64,000 nt of DNA from Bog-473 sp963791995 (GTDB taxonomy: Bacteria; Actinomycetota; Acidimicrobiia; Acidimicrobiales; RAAP-2). Positions 19,215-27,354 of the stretch are shown in pieces (positions within the stretch are counted from its first letter, which is position 1; each line of letters opens with the position of its first letter). The notes beneath the pieces were generated by a model. That model was not told the DNA's origin, did no database searches, and saw nothing but the letters and a program-made list of their open reading frames with translations. The position numbers were made by a program, and so were the translations under genes. The DNA is taken from NCBI GenBank assembly GCA_963791995.1, contig CAWBUQ010000022.1:1-64000 (forward strand), given 5' to 3'.

Positions 19215-19530
19215 GGCAACCGGGATGAGCGTAGCCCTGCATGATCTGAGACCACCTTGCGTGTGCCAACGATCGGGTGGCGTTCCTTTCGGGCGGGGTC
19301 CATGAAGGAACCGTCGACCGTAGAACGGAGAAGCTGGTTGATTCGTATGTCGAGCGGGCTAGGCGACCCGCCCGCCATTTGCGATTCGTGAAAGATTCCG
19401 GTGGAGGAACGGACCGAGCCTCAGACTCGTCAGTTGGACTACCTCCCGCAAAGAGGCGCTAGTTATCTACTGGTGGGTGCGGCTGCCTCTGGGACGGAAT
19501 CAGCGCCCATCCCAATTGATTCGTATTGCA
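19215..19530. other. Intergenic stretch between DUF2142 gene and integrase relic
   Basis: Lower in GC than the surroundings. Only tiny frames are present, for example a 29-codon ATG frame at about 19302 without a clear ribosome site. Probably the flank of an eroded element; no motif recognised. Confidence 0.35.
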
Positions 19531-20040
19531 ATGCGCCAACGATGTGAGGTGGGAGGGCTTCGCCTCCCGGAGTGGCAAATGGCGGTGGCTGAGGCCCTTA
19601 CCCGAGGCGCCGGTGGCCGCAACGACTTTGGCAGCCCAAATCCAGGGCGCGGAGCCGGACCAAGTCGGTGCCCGATGCCATCGTCGAGATGCTCAACACG
19701 CACCTTGCCGACAAAGGCTTCACCACCGCCGATCCCTCAGCCTTGGTCCTCACCGATGAGGACAGCGGGTCTCTCCGTTACTCGAATTGGCGCCGCAGGG
19801 TCTGGCTGCCAGCCGTTCAGACCGCCGGATGCGTCGGGCCAGGCTTTCACGACCTCCGGCGACTCAATGCCACCTCGCTGGTGGACGGTGACGTCGATGT
19901 GAAGACGGCGCGGGTGCGGCTCGGCCACTCCGATCCCTCGGATGTCACTCGCGATCTACGCGTCCGCTCCGGCATCCTCCGATCGGGCGGCAGCGGAGGT
20001 CCTCGGGGAGACCTTCTTTGGCCGCTCGTCCGAGCGCTGA
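19531..20040 (+). pseudogene. Tyrosine recombinase (phage-type integrase), frameshifted remnant
   Basis: Three pieces in different frames together spell the catalytic half of an integrase. The first, MRQRCEVGGLRLPEWQ then MAVAEALTRGAGGR, has the first Arg block (MR.CEV.GLR). The second, SRTKSVPDAIVEMLNTHL to GFHDLRRLNATSLV, has the H-x-L-R box and RLGHSDP. After a further shift the last reads MSLAIYASAPASSDRAAAEV, with the nucleophile Tyr, to a TGA at 20038. The N-terminal DNA-binding half is missing. It ends 96 bp from the 3' end of tRNA-Pro, the standard place for an integrase beside its attachment site. Confidence 0.75.
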
Positions 20041-20136
20041 GCGCGTTGCTCCACATGGGGACTATTTGCTTCGCGCCAACGAGTTTGGCCGATCGGAGTG
20101 TTCGACCGCTCACCGGCCGGAATAGGGACTACCGAG

Positions 20137-20211
20137 TCGGGCTGCCCGGATTTGAACCGGGGACCTCTGCGTCCCGAACGCAGCGCGCTAACCAAGCTGC
20201 GCCACAGCCCG
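20137..20211 (-). tRNA. tRNA-Pro(CGG)
   Basis: The reverse strand folds as a cloverleaf: acceptor CGGGCTG/CAGCCCG, D-stem GCGC/GCGC, anticodon stem CTGCG/CGCAG with loop TTCGGGA (anticodon CGG), T-arm CCCCGGTTCAAATCCGGG, discriminator A at 20137. CCA is not encoded. Its 3' end faces the integrase remnant. Confidence 0.97.
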
Positions 20212-20252
20212 TCCGCCCCCCGCAGGGAGCAGCGCGTCAGCCTACCGCGGCC

Positions 20253-21281
20253 TCACCCCGCCGCCTCCCCGTTGCCGTTGGCGGCGGGGAGGCGCGTCCC
20301 TGCCGATCCTGCGTGCTCCGACGCCGCCTGGTCGCCCGACCCCGGTCCCGCGTAGGTGGCCACGACCCGGGCGACCCGTCGCTTGTCCATTTCGGCCACC
20401 TTGAAGTCCCACGCCCCGATGCGGACCTCCTCACCCTCGGAGGGGATGTGTCCGAAGCGTTCGAAGAGCAACCCGCCGAGCGTCACGTACTCGCCGTCGG
20501 GGATCTCGATGCCGAGCCGGTCCCGCACGTCGTCGACGTTGGTCTGTCCGTCAATGAGCCAGCGTGTGTTGTCGACGCGCACGATGCGCGCCTCCTCTTC
20601 TTCGTCGAACTCGTCGTGCAGGTCGCCGACCAGGGGCTCGAGCAGGTCCTTGACCGTCAGCAGACCGGCGACGCCGCCGTACTCGTCCACCACGACGGCG
20701 ACGGCCCGCCGGTGCTTGCGCATGTCGGCGAGCGCTTCGAGGATCTTCAGTGACTCCGGGAGGAGGTAGGGCTGGCGGACCTTGCGCGAGATCTCCAGCG
20801 GGCTCGGGTCCGTCGTGTCGCGGTCGCGCCCGGGGTCGGGCAATCCGCCGGCCCCACCGACGTCAACGACGGCCGGCACGCCGTCGCGCCCCGACCCGCG
20901 CCGTCCGCCCGTGCGGAAGATGTCGTTGACGAAGAGGATGCCGATCAGGTCGTCCAGGTCGTCGTGCACGACGGGGAAGCAGCTGTGGCCCGAGGTGCGC
21001 ACGGCCCGAGCGATGTCTTCGGCGTGCACCGGGATCGTCAGGTACGTGACGTCCACCCGTGGCGTCATCACCTCGCGCACGTCCATGTCCCGCAGGTCGG
21101 CGAGCGCCTCGGTGATGATGCGCTCTTGCTCGGTGGCCTCGGCTTCGGGTGACCGGCTTCTGCCCGCGCCGTCGCCGTTGGTGGCGGTGGGGTCGGGCCC
21201 GGCCGCCTGTCGGCGCCAGGGCCGGCGCGATCGTCGAGGCTGCGGTGACTCTGCGTCAGGCGCGTCCCGGCGGTGCGACAC
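20253..21281 (-). CDS. CorC/HlyC-type CBS-pair protein lacking the DUF21 membrane domain
   Basis: 342 residues from GTG at 21281. After a disordered Arg/Pro-rich start the protein has MDVREVMTPRVDVTYLTI and SGHSCFPVVHDDLDDLIGIL (CBS 1). An inserted Gly/Asp-rich loop follows, then ILEALADMRKHRRAVAVVV and DEYGGVAGLLTVKDLLEPLVG (CBS 2). The C-terminal CorC_HlyC domain has VTLGGLLFERFGHIPSEG. Family members act in Mg2+/Co2+ efflux or membrane integrity, normally with an N-terminal DUF21 membrane part, which is absent here. It follows the receiver gene by 11 bp, so the two probably share a transcript. Confidence 0.8.
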   Translation of the reverse strand: MSHRRDAPDAESPQPRRSRRPWRRQAAGPDPTATNGDGAGRSRSPEAEATEQERIITEALADLRDMDVREVMTPRVDVTYLTIPVHAEDIARAVRTSGHSCFPVVHDDLDDLIGILFVNDIFRTGGRRGSGRDGVPAVVDVGGAGGLPDPGRDRDTTDPSPLEISRKVRQPYLLPESLKILEALADMRKHRRAVAVVVDEYGGVAGLLTVKDLLEPLVGDLHDEFDEEEEARIVRVDNTRWLIDGQTNVDDVRDRLGIEIPDGEYVTLGGLLFERFGHIPSEGEEVRIGAWDFKVAEMDKRRVARVVATYAGPGSGDQAASEHAGSAGTRLPAANGNGEAAG

Positions 21282-21292
21282 GGCGCGCGAGG

Positions 21293-21760
21293 TCAGGTGA
21301 TCTGCTCGGGTCCCGCCTGGGGCTGGGTTCCGCCGCCCACCAGCACGGGTACCGGCGTGAAGGAATCGTCCGCGAAGGTCCCCTCGTCGAGCAGCGCGCT
21401 GACCGCGCGGCGCAGCCGCAGTGGGTCGATCGGCTTGACGAGCCAGCCCTCGGCGCCGGAGCGCCGGGCGAGGAAGACGTCGGGCCGGCGGTCGAGCAGC
21501 ATCAGCACCGGAATGTGGTCGATGGCGTCGTAGGACTCTTGGAGCCGCAATTCGAGGGTCACGGCCATGCCGCCCATGTTGCCCATCTGCATGTCGACGA
21601 TCACCAGGTCGGGCGACTCCTCGGCCACGTCGGCGACGACCTCGGGGCCCGAAGTGACCGCCCGCACCGCAATGTCGGGGCCGCTGATCACCGCCTCGAT
21701 CTCGCGGCGGAGCGTTGGCGCGTCGCTGGCGACCAGGATGGTCTGCACGAAACGGGACAC
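21293..21760 (-). CDS. Stand-alone response-regulator receiver protein
   Basis: 155 residues. The receiver fold is complete: acidic pocket near ASDAPT, phospho-acceptor Asp in DLVIVDMQMGNMGG (about residue 56), a conserved Thr/Ser-equivalent position in LMLLDRRP, and the Lys-Pro pair WLVKPIDPLRLRRAV. No output domain is present; residues 125-155 are a Pro/Gly-rich tail. It lies 58 bp after the ArsA-like gene on the same strand and 11 bp before the CorC-like gene. The partner kinase is not in the window. Confidence 0.8.
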   Translation of the reverse strand: MSRFVQTILVASDAPTLRREIEAVISGPDIAVRAVTSGPEVVADVAEESPDLVIVDMQMGNMGGMAVTLELRLQESYDAIDHIPVLMLLDRRPDVFLARRSGAEGWLVKPIDPLRLRRAVSALLDEGTFADDSFTPVPVLVGGGTQPQAGPEQIT

Positions 21761-21817
21761 TACCGGACCTGTCCGCAGGCCCGGTAACCGACCGCGGCCG
21801 GCCGTCGGGCTGCTGGG

Positions 21818-22894
21818 TCAGGTGAAGAGGCTGTCGGCGGCGCGTGCGAGCCCGGCTAGCTCGTGCACGTCCTCTCCGAAGAGCGGGATCCGCCCGACCG
21901 GGGCCGGAGACACCTTGGCGGCCAGCCCCGAGAAGGCGGCCTCCTCGCGGGCGGCCACCGCGTTGAGCTCGCTCAGGTTCGCCTCCATTGCAGCCAGGAC
22001 GCCTCCCTCGGGCATGGCACCCCCGGTGTCGGGGCGGGACGGCCCGGACCCGTCGCGTCCAGGGCCCTCCCCGAAGGAGGGCGCGATCCGGTTCACCACG
22101 AGCGCGGCCACGGCCACGTCGCGCTCGGCCAGCTTGTCGGCGAAGAAGCCGGCCTCGGCGACCGCGTCGGGTCGCGCCGAGGTGACGAGCACGTAGGCGG
22201 TAGCCGGATCGGCCAGCAGCTCGTGCACTGCGGTGGCCCGGCTGCGAAAGCCGTCCTCCATGCCTTCGAAGGCCTGGAAGAAGGCCACGGCGTCCTGCAC
22301 GATCTCGGCACCCGCCACCCGCGAAATCGTCTTCAAGAGCGCCTGGGTGGCCACGCTGACCGCGCGCAGCCCGACGCGCGTCGGGACCATCACGGCGCGG
22401 AAGAGGCGGTTCTCGAGGAACCGGGTCAGCCGGCGCGGGGCGTCGAGGAGGTCGAGCGCATTGCGCGTCGGCGGCGTGTCCACGACGACCACGTCGAACT
22501 CCTCGGAGTGGACCAGCTCGTAGAGCTTCTCCATGGCCATGTACTCCTGGGTGCCCGAGAGCGCGCCCGCGAGATTCTGATAGAGCCGGTTCGCCAGGAT
22601 CGACTCCGCCTGTTCGGGGGTGCGGGCGTAGTGCTGCACGAGGTCGTCGAAGGTTCCCTTGGAGTCGAGCATGAGCGCGTGCAGGTGACCGGGCCAGTCG
22701 CCCTGGACCTCCGTCGGCGTGTTGGGCAGGGACTCCACGCCGAGCGCGTCGGCCAAACGGCGTGCCGGGTCGACCGTCACGACGCAGGATCGGCGGCCTG
22801 CGCGCGCCGCCGCCAGCGCGAAGGTGGCCGAGACGGTCGTCTTGCCCACGCCGCCCGACCCGCAGCACACGACCACCTTGCGTCGGGAAACCAA
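21818..22894 (-). CDS. ArsA/Get3-like ATPase, second of a pair
   Basis: 358 residues as sequenced from TTG at 22894. The deviant Walker A is CGSGGVGKTT (P-loop NTPase of the SIMIBI/ArsA type), switch I region VTVDPARRLADAL, and DVVVVDTPPTRNALDLL for Walker B. An Ala/Glu-rich C-terminal helical part follows. Removing one C from the CCCC run at 22910-22913 would join it in frame to GTG at 22949, giving VSTAVETSAASEPESLDDL; that is probably the true start. Actinobacterial homologues (Mycobacterium Rv3679/Rv3680) work as a pair near whiB4. The client or anion is not known from sequence. Confidence 0.8.
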   Translation of the reverse strand: MVSRRKVVVCCGSGGVGKTTVSATFALAAARAGRRSCVVTVDPARRLADALGVESLPNTPTEVQGDWPGHLHALMLDSKGTFDDLVQHYARTPEQAESILANRLYQNLAGALSGTQEYMAMEKLYELVHSEEFDVVVVDTPPTRNALDLLDAPRRLTRFLENRLFRAVMVPTRVGLRAVSVATQALLKTISRVAGAEIVQDAVAFFQAFEGMEDGFRSRATAVHELLADPATAYVLVTSARPDAVAEAGFFADKLAERDVAVAALVVNRIAPSFGEGPGRDGSGPSRPDTGGAMPEGGVLAAMEANLSELNAVAAREEAAFSGLAAKVSPAPVGRIPLFGEDVHELAGLARAADSLFT

Positions 22895-22932
22895 ATCGTC
22901 GAGCGATTCGGGGCTCCGATGCGGCGGAGGTC

Positions 22933-22976
22933 TCGACGGCGGTGCTCACGGAGCGCCTTCGACGGCGGTGCTCACG
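22933..22976 (-). repeat. 18-bp direct duplication at the ArsA/ArsA junction
   Basis: The sequence tcgacggcggtgctcacg occurs at 22933-22950 and again at 22959-22976. On the reverse strand each copy is a GTGAGCACCGCCGTCGA start region. The upstream copy gives a 9-codon frame (VSTAVEGAP, stop) and the downstream copy is the likely true start of the second ATPase. This looks like a recent slip duplication of the start codon region. Confidence 0.7.
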
Positions 22977-23958
22977 CCACGCCCTCGGTCACCAGGCCCT
23001 GCACCGAGCCGGCGAGCGCGTCGGCCAGGATCTGGGTGTCCGCGGGCCCGATCGACTCGGCGTCGAGGGCGGGCACGAGGAGGTGGGGCAGCGGAAGTTC
23101 GCGCCCGAGTCGCTCGAGCTGCTCGGCCGAGACGCCATGACGGGCGAGGCGGAAGCGCCGGGCCTCCTCGAGCGCGGCCAGGTGCGCCGGCTCGAGCGTG
23201 ACACCGGCGTCGGCCGCGACCTCGGCGGCGGGTCGTTCCAGCCCGACCGGGTCGGGGTCGCACGCGTTGACGATCACCGGGCCGAGCTGGACCCCGGCCT
23301 TGTCCTCGAGCGTGTAGGCGGACTCGATGGTCTCCGAGACCGGCAGCTCCTCGGGGAGGGTGACCAGGACGACACGGCAACGGGTGGGATCGCTCAAGAG
23401 GTCGACGACGTCCTGGGCCTGGGCTCGCAGGGGACCGCCTCGCGCCGCGCTGAGCAGGCCGCTGGCCGAGGTCAAGAAGGTAATGGCGTGGCCCGTGGCG
23501 GGGGCGTCGACCACGATCAGGTCCGCCACGCCGTCGCGCTCGAGCTGCTTGACCTTGCCCAGCACCAGGACGTCGCGGATGCCGGGGATGGCCGTCGAGA
23601 CCACGTCGATCACGCCGGAGCGGGCCAGACGTTTCGAGACGCGCCGCAGGCCGTGATCCTCGAGGTACTCGATGAGGGCGTCGTCGGGGGTGAGGCGCCG
23701 GGCCCGGATCTCTCCCCTGCCATGGCCGTCACGCCCCGGGCGGGCGGGTGCGAGGACAACCTCGTCGTAGCTCAGGTCCTCGGGGCGCCCCAAGGCGGCG
23801 GTGATACCGGACTTGCCCTCGAGCTCCACGATCAGGACCGATTTGCCCACGTCGGACGCCATGGTGGCGAGGGCGGCGCTCATCGTCGTCTTGCCCACGC
23901 CACCCTTGCCGGCAACGACGAGGACGTGGCTCTGTGCGCAGAAGGTCTCCACGTCCAT
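22972..23958 (-). CDS. ArsA/Get3-like ATPase, first of a pair
   Basis: 328 residues from ATG at 23958. Walker A is AGKGGVGKTTMSAAL, followed by VLIVELEGKSGITAAL. DLIVVDAPATGHAITFL is Walker B, with the DAPATGH signature of bacterial ArsA homologues. Mid-protein VLVTLPEELPVSETIE is the conserved T-L-PEE.PV.E motif. The TGA stop overlaps the duplicated GTG of the next gene. The pair would form a homo- or heterodimer that couples ATP hydrolysis to handling of an anion or membrane-protein client. It diverges from whiB across 150 bp. Confidence 0.85.
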   Translation of the reverse strand: MDVETFCAQSHVLVVAGKGGVGKTTMSAALATMASDVGKSVLIVELEGKSGITAALGRPEDLSYDEVVLAPARPGRDGHGRGEIRARRLTPDDALIEYLEDHGLRRVSKRLARSGVIDVVSTAIPGIRDVLVLGKVKQLERDGVADLIVVDAPATGHAITFLTSASGLLSAARGGPLRAQAQDVVDLLSDPTRCRVVLVTLPEELPVSETIESAYTLEDKAGVQLGPVIVNACDPDPVGLERPAAEVAADAGVTLEPAHLAALEEARRFRLARHGVSAEQLERLGRELPLPHLLVPALDAESIGPADTQILADALAGSVQGLVTEGVA

Positions 23959-24108
23959 GCGGGACCGAGCGTAGTTCCCGCTCCCGCCGCCCGATCCCGC
24001 CGCCCGCCAAAGATCCTGGTCAGGACCCTTGAATGGCGACCATCCCCGGCGATAGCTTGACCGTGGGAGTCCGGAAGACCCCTATCGGGGGGGTTGATCG
24101 GGGGGTTG

Positions 24109-24366
24109 ATGCGCCAGGGATCAGATATGTGGCAATTGAAGGCGGCGTGTCGGGGACCGCAATCTGCGGTGTTCTTTCCCCCGTCACACGCGGAGCGCAA
24201 GGAGGAGAAGGCCTCGCGCGAGATCAGGGCCAAGGCGATCTGTGACGAATGCCACGTGCGGGGCGAATGCCTCGATTACGCCATTCGGATCAGGGAGCCC
24301 CACGGCATTTGGGGTGGCATGAACGAGGTCGAGCGCAAGCTGCTGCTCGACCGCCGCGCCAGCTGA
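24109..24366 (+). CDS. WhiB-family [4Fe-4S] transcription regulator
   Basis: 85 residues from ATG at 24109; ATG at 24127 (MWQLKAACRG) is also possible. Four cysteines bind the cluster: one in AACRG and three in ICDECHVRGEC (C-x2-C-x5-C). The GIWGG turn and the basic C-terminal helix EVERKLLLDRRAS complete the family pattern. WhiB proteins bind sigma factor region 4 and sense O2 or NO through the cluster. The divergent position beside the ArsA pair matches the whiB4 locus of mycobacteria as I recall it, so a WhiB4-like role in redox control is the best guess. Confidence 0.85.
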   Translation: MRQGSDMWQLKAACRGPQSAVFFPPSHAERKEEKASREIRAKAICDECHVRGECLDYAIRIREPHGIWGGMNEVERKLLLDRRAS

Positions 24367-24411
24367 GCCATCGCACGACCGCCGAGCGGGACGAGGTGCT
24401 GCCGCCCGCCC

Positions 24412-25314
24412 TCAGGCCGGCGGCGCGATGTGCAGCAGGGTGTCGGCCGCCAGCACGCCCCGGTTCTCGCAGGCCGCGTCGGGGCGGTCGCCGTCGACCG
24501 AGCAGATCGACGCGGTGATCTCGTTCGCGGAAGCGATCACGGCCTGGGTCAGGGGGGCCGCCGGCGTGGTCAGGTTTCCGGCGATCTGGTCCTGGGTCAG
24601 CCCGGCCAGCACGGTCGGCGAGAAGCTGGCGCCGGTGAGCATCCAGCGGTTGGCGATGTCGAGCACCGCGAAGGTGTTGGCGCCCGTGCCCGCGCTGGCG
24701 ACGGCGGCGCGCTGGCGCGCGTCGGGCTTCTCCAGCCCGAGGTAGCGCCCGCCCGTGGGGTTCAAGGAGCTGTAGCGCTCCACTGCTTCGAGGATGATGT
24801 ACTTGCTCGAGTACGAGGACTGCCAGAAGGTGAACGTCGACAGGTTGGCGAACGCCGTGGTCGGGCTGGATTGCATGATCCCCAGCCGGTTGAAGGTGCC
24901 GAAGCGCGAGAGGGCGATGATGAGCGGCCACCGTTCGCTCGCCGCGTAGGGCGCGAACTCGGCGCCGTAGAAGAAGACGACCGGCTTGGGTGACTCGCCG
25001 TTCTCGGTGGCCTCCCACCGCGGGGTCGTGCCGTTGCCGGTTGGGGTGGGTGGGGTGACCGGGTTGGCGGGCGAGTTGACCCCCACGGCGTCGTAGACCG
25101 CTGAGGGGACCGACGAGATCGTCGCGACGAGGGACGACGAGGCGGGATTGAAGGTCTCCACCGTCGAGGTGCTGCTCGGGCCCGAGTTGTCCCGCACGAT
25201 GACGAGCGCCCCCAACAAGATGATGGCCACGACGATCAGCCCGAGTGCGAGATAGCGCCGCTGGAGGTGGCGCGGGGCGGACGCCGGCGCGGGCTCGGTC
25301 GCGGTCAGGCTCAT
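24412..25314 (-). CDS. DUF929 family membrane-anchored protein
   Basis: 300 residues from ATG at 25314. One transmembrane helix (YLALGLIVVAIILLGALVIV, about 20-40) is followed by an extracytoplasmic region. KPVVFFYGAEFAPYAASERW near residue 110 and LSRFGTFNRLGIMQSS are the DUF929 core, a thioredoxin-like fold in which the usual CxxC is replaced by GAEFAPY. Two Cys (ITASICSVDG and DAACENRG) lie near the C-terminus and could form a disulfide. Function is unknown. It is divergent from the Nudix gene. Confidence 0.75.
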   Translation of the reverse strand: MSLTATEPAPASAPRHLQRRYLALGLIVVAIILLGALVIVRDNSGPSSTSTVETFNPASSSLVATISSVPSAVYDAVGVNSPANPVTPPTPTGNGTTPRWEATENGESPKPVVFFYGAEFAPYAASERWPLIIALSRFGTFNRLGIMQSSPTTAFANLSTFTFWQSSYSSKYIILEAVERYSSLNPTGGRYLGLEKPDARQRAAVASAGTGANTFAVLDIANRWMLTGASFSPTVLAGLTQDQIAGNLTTPAAPLTQAVIASANEITASICSVDGDRPDAACENRGVLAADTLLHIAPPA

Positions 25315-25388
25315 GAGTTGGGTCAGGTTAGCCAAGGGGTGCCCCTGTTTCGGGGGCGCCGCCTCGCGCTGCCGGTACCGTGGGCGGC

Positions 25389-26363
25389 GTGCCTCCATCG
25401 GCCCCGCCTCCGCCCCCGCCCGCTCCCGGATCGGTCGAGATCCGGCCGGCGGCCACGGTCATGGTGGTGCGTGACGCGCCGAATCCCTCCGGCGGCACGG
25501 CGCTCGAGGTGCTCATGGTGCGGCGGAACCTGCGCTCGGACTTCGTCGGCGGTGCCTACGTGTTCCCCGGCGGCGCGGTGGATCCGCTCGACGGGGGTGC
25601 CGAGGCCGAGGCCTGCTGTGTCGGGCGCAGCGATGCCGAGGCCAGCGCTCTGCTGGGCGTGCCGTCGGGGGGCCTGGCCTATTGGGTGGCGGTCGTCCGC
25701 GAGACCTTCGAGGAGGCGGGTCTCCTGTTGGCCCGGCGCGACACCGGGCCGCCGCTGCTCGCCGGCGACCCCGCCGAGGACACCCGTTTCGCGTCGGAGC
25801 GCATTGCGGTCAACGCGGGGACGCGTCGTTTCCTCGACTTGTGTCGTGACGAGCACGTCCTTCTCACTGTGGGCGACATCCACTACTTCGCCCACTGGGT
25901 CACGCCGCGGGGCGCGCCGCGCCGCTACGACACCAGGTTCTTCGTCGCCGCCGCCCCGCCCGGGCAGGTTGCCGCACACGACGCGGGCGAGACCATTGCC
26001 GAGGTGTGGATCTCACCTGCCGACGCGCTGGCCCGTCACCGCGCCGGCGAGATCGAGATCATCTTCCCGACCATCCGCAACCTCCAGGCCATCGGCCGCT
26101 TCGCCACCAGTTCCGAATTGCTCGCGGCGGCCGAGCACGCCTCGAGCGCGGTGCCCGCCATTGAGCCGCGTGTCGTTCCCGACGGCAACGGGATGCGCAT
26201 CGTGTTGCCGGGCGACCCGGCCTATGAGCGCGCGCCGGTGGCCGACCCCGGCGAGGACGGTACGGCACTGGGTGACTTCAACGAGGCCGTGCGCGCCGTG
26301 TCGATGCGGGCGAACGAGGAGGGACCCGATGCGGCACCGGGGCCCCGGCCCGCGGGGGAGTGA
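25389..26363 (+). CDS. Nudix hydrolase, NUDT19/acyl-CoA-diphosphatase-like
   Basis: 324 residues from GTG at 25389; a Pro-rich N-terminus precedes AATVMVVRDA. The Nudix box is split by an insertion: FPGGAVDPLDGG, about 40 residues, then VAVVRETFEEAGLLLAR. This long form with the HYFAHWVTPRGAPRRYDTRFFV segment is that of NUDT19/RP2-type enzymes, which cleave CoA and acyl-CoA esters to 3',5'-ADP and phosphopantetheines. The end overlaps the following metallo-hydrolase gene by 35 bp, so the two are co-translated. Confidence 0.8.
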   Translation: MPPSAPPPPPPAPGSVEIRPAATVMVVRDAPNPSGGTALEVLMVRRNLRSDFVGGAYVFPGGAVDPLDGGAEAEACCVGRSDAEASALLGVPSGGLAYWVAVVRETFEEAGLLLARRDTGPPLLAGDPAEDTRFASERIAVNAGTRRFLDLCRDEHVLLTVGDIHYFAHWVTPRGAPRRYDTRFFVAAAPPGQVAAHDAGETIAEVWISPADALARHRAGEIEIIFPTIRNLQAIGRFATSSELLAAAEHASSAVPAIEPRVVPDGNGMRIVLPGDPAYERAPVADPGEDGTALGDFNEAVRAVSMRANEEGPDAAPGPRPAGE

Positions 26364-27318
26364 CCCGCACGCCCCGCCGCCCGTGACCCGGCGCGTCGGT
26401 GGCGGACCGGGCCCGATCCCGCCCGTCCCCGACTTCGGTTTCGGTCCGGCTCCCGAGCCCGGCCGGGTCGACGAGGTGGCCCCTGGCGTCCTGCGCCTCA
26501 CCGCACCCAATCCCGGACTCATGACCGGGCCGGGCACGAACACCTATCTCATCGGGCGCGACGAGGTGGTGGTCGTCGACCCGGGCCCCGCCGACGACTC
26601 GCACACGGCGGCGATCGTCTCCGCGGTGGCCGCGGACGGGCGGGTCGGCACCATCGTCGTGACCCACACCCACGTCGACCATGCGCCGGGGGCGGCCGCC
26701 CTGGCCGCCGCCACAGGGGCCCGGGTCGTCGGCTACGGGCCGGCCGACGGATTCGAGCCGGACCAGTGTGTGGGGGAGGGATGGTCCCTCTCGTGCCCCG
26801 GGCCCGGTGCCGGCGACCGTCTGACCCTGCGGGCCCTGCACACCCCGGGCCACGCGTCGGACCACCTGTGCTGGCTGGTGGAGGAACGCGCCCTGTTGTG
26901 CACGGGCGACCACGTGATGCACGGCTCCACCGTCGTGATCCGGCCGCCCGACGGCGACCTGCACCAGTACCTCGCCAGCCTCGCCCGCGTGCGCGACGCC
27001 GATCCGCCCATCCGCACCCTGGCCCCTGGGCACGGCCGGCTCATGGACCATGTCGGCGCCGAGGTGGACGCGCTCGTCGCGCACCGGCTCGGCCGCCACG
27101 AGCGGGTGGCCGTCGCGCTGGCCGCTCGCGGGAGCGCGACGGTCGACGAGCTGCTCCCCGACGTCTACGGCGACGTCACCGAGCGCCAGCTGCCGGTGGC
27201 GCGGTTCTCGCTGTGGGCGCACCTGCGGGCCCTCCGCGACGAGGGCAGGGCGGCGTCGCCGACGCCGCGGCCGACGACGACACCATCGAGAGCATCTGGG
27301 CGAGCGCGCCGGCAGTGA
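26329..27318 (+). CDS. Metallo-beta-lactamase-fold hydrolase, LACTB2-like
   Basis: About 329 residues from ATG at 26329, inside the Nudix gene, with GAGGAGGGA just upstream. The catalytic motif is THTHVDHAPGA (HxHxDH). HTPGHASDHLCW gives the next His, CTGDHV the bridging Asp, and LAPGHG the last His. The C-terminal winged-helix-like part (LPVARFSLWAHLRALRDEG) matches LACTB2 proteins, some of which are RNases; the substrate here is unknown. The final 25 residues are doubtful: a neighbouring frame gives DAAADDDTIESIWASAP, stop 27323, so a frameshift near 27250 is likely. Confidence 0.8.
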   Translation: MRHRGPGPRGSDPHAPPPVTRRVGGGPGPIPPVPDFGFGPAPEPGRVDEVAPGVLRLTAPNPGLMTGPGTNTYLIGRDEVVVVDPGPADDSHTAAIVSAVAADGRVGTIVVTHTHVDHAPGAAALAAATGARVVGYGPADGFEPDQCVGEGWSLSCPGPGAGDRLTLRALHTPGHASDHLCWLVEERALLCTGDHVMHGSTVVIRPPDGDLHQYLASLARVRDADPPIRTLAPGHGRLMDHVGAEVDALVAHRLGRHERVAVALAARGSATVDELLPDVYGDVTERQLPVARFSLWAHLRALRDEGRAASPTPRPTTTPSRASGRARRQ

Positions 27319-27354
27319 CCTGACCACCCGGCGCACCCGGCGCGTCGGGGCGGA

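Noticed and set aside
21281..22949. Very long reverse frame that continues upstream of the CorC-like protein (898 codons in total)
   Set aside because: The upstream part is the antisense-frame shadow of the receiver and ArsA genes, with Arg/Gly-rich low-information sequence; the real start is the GTG at 21281.
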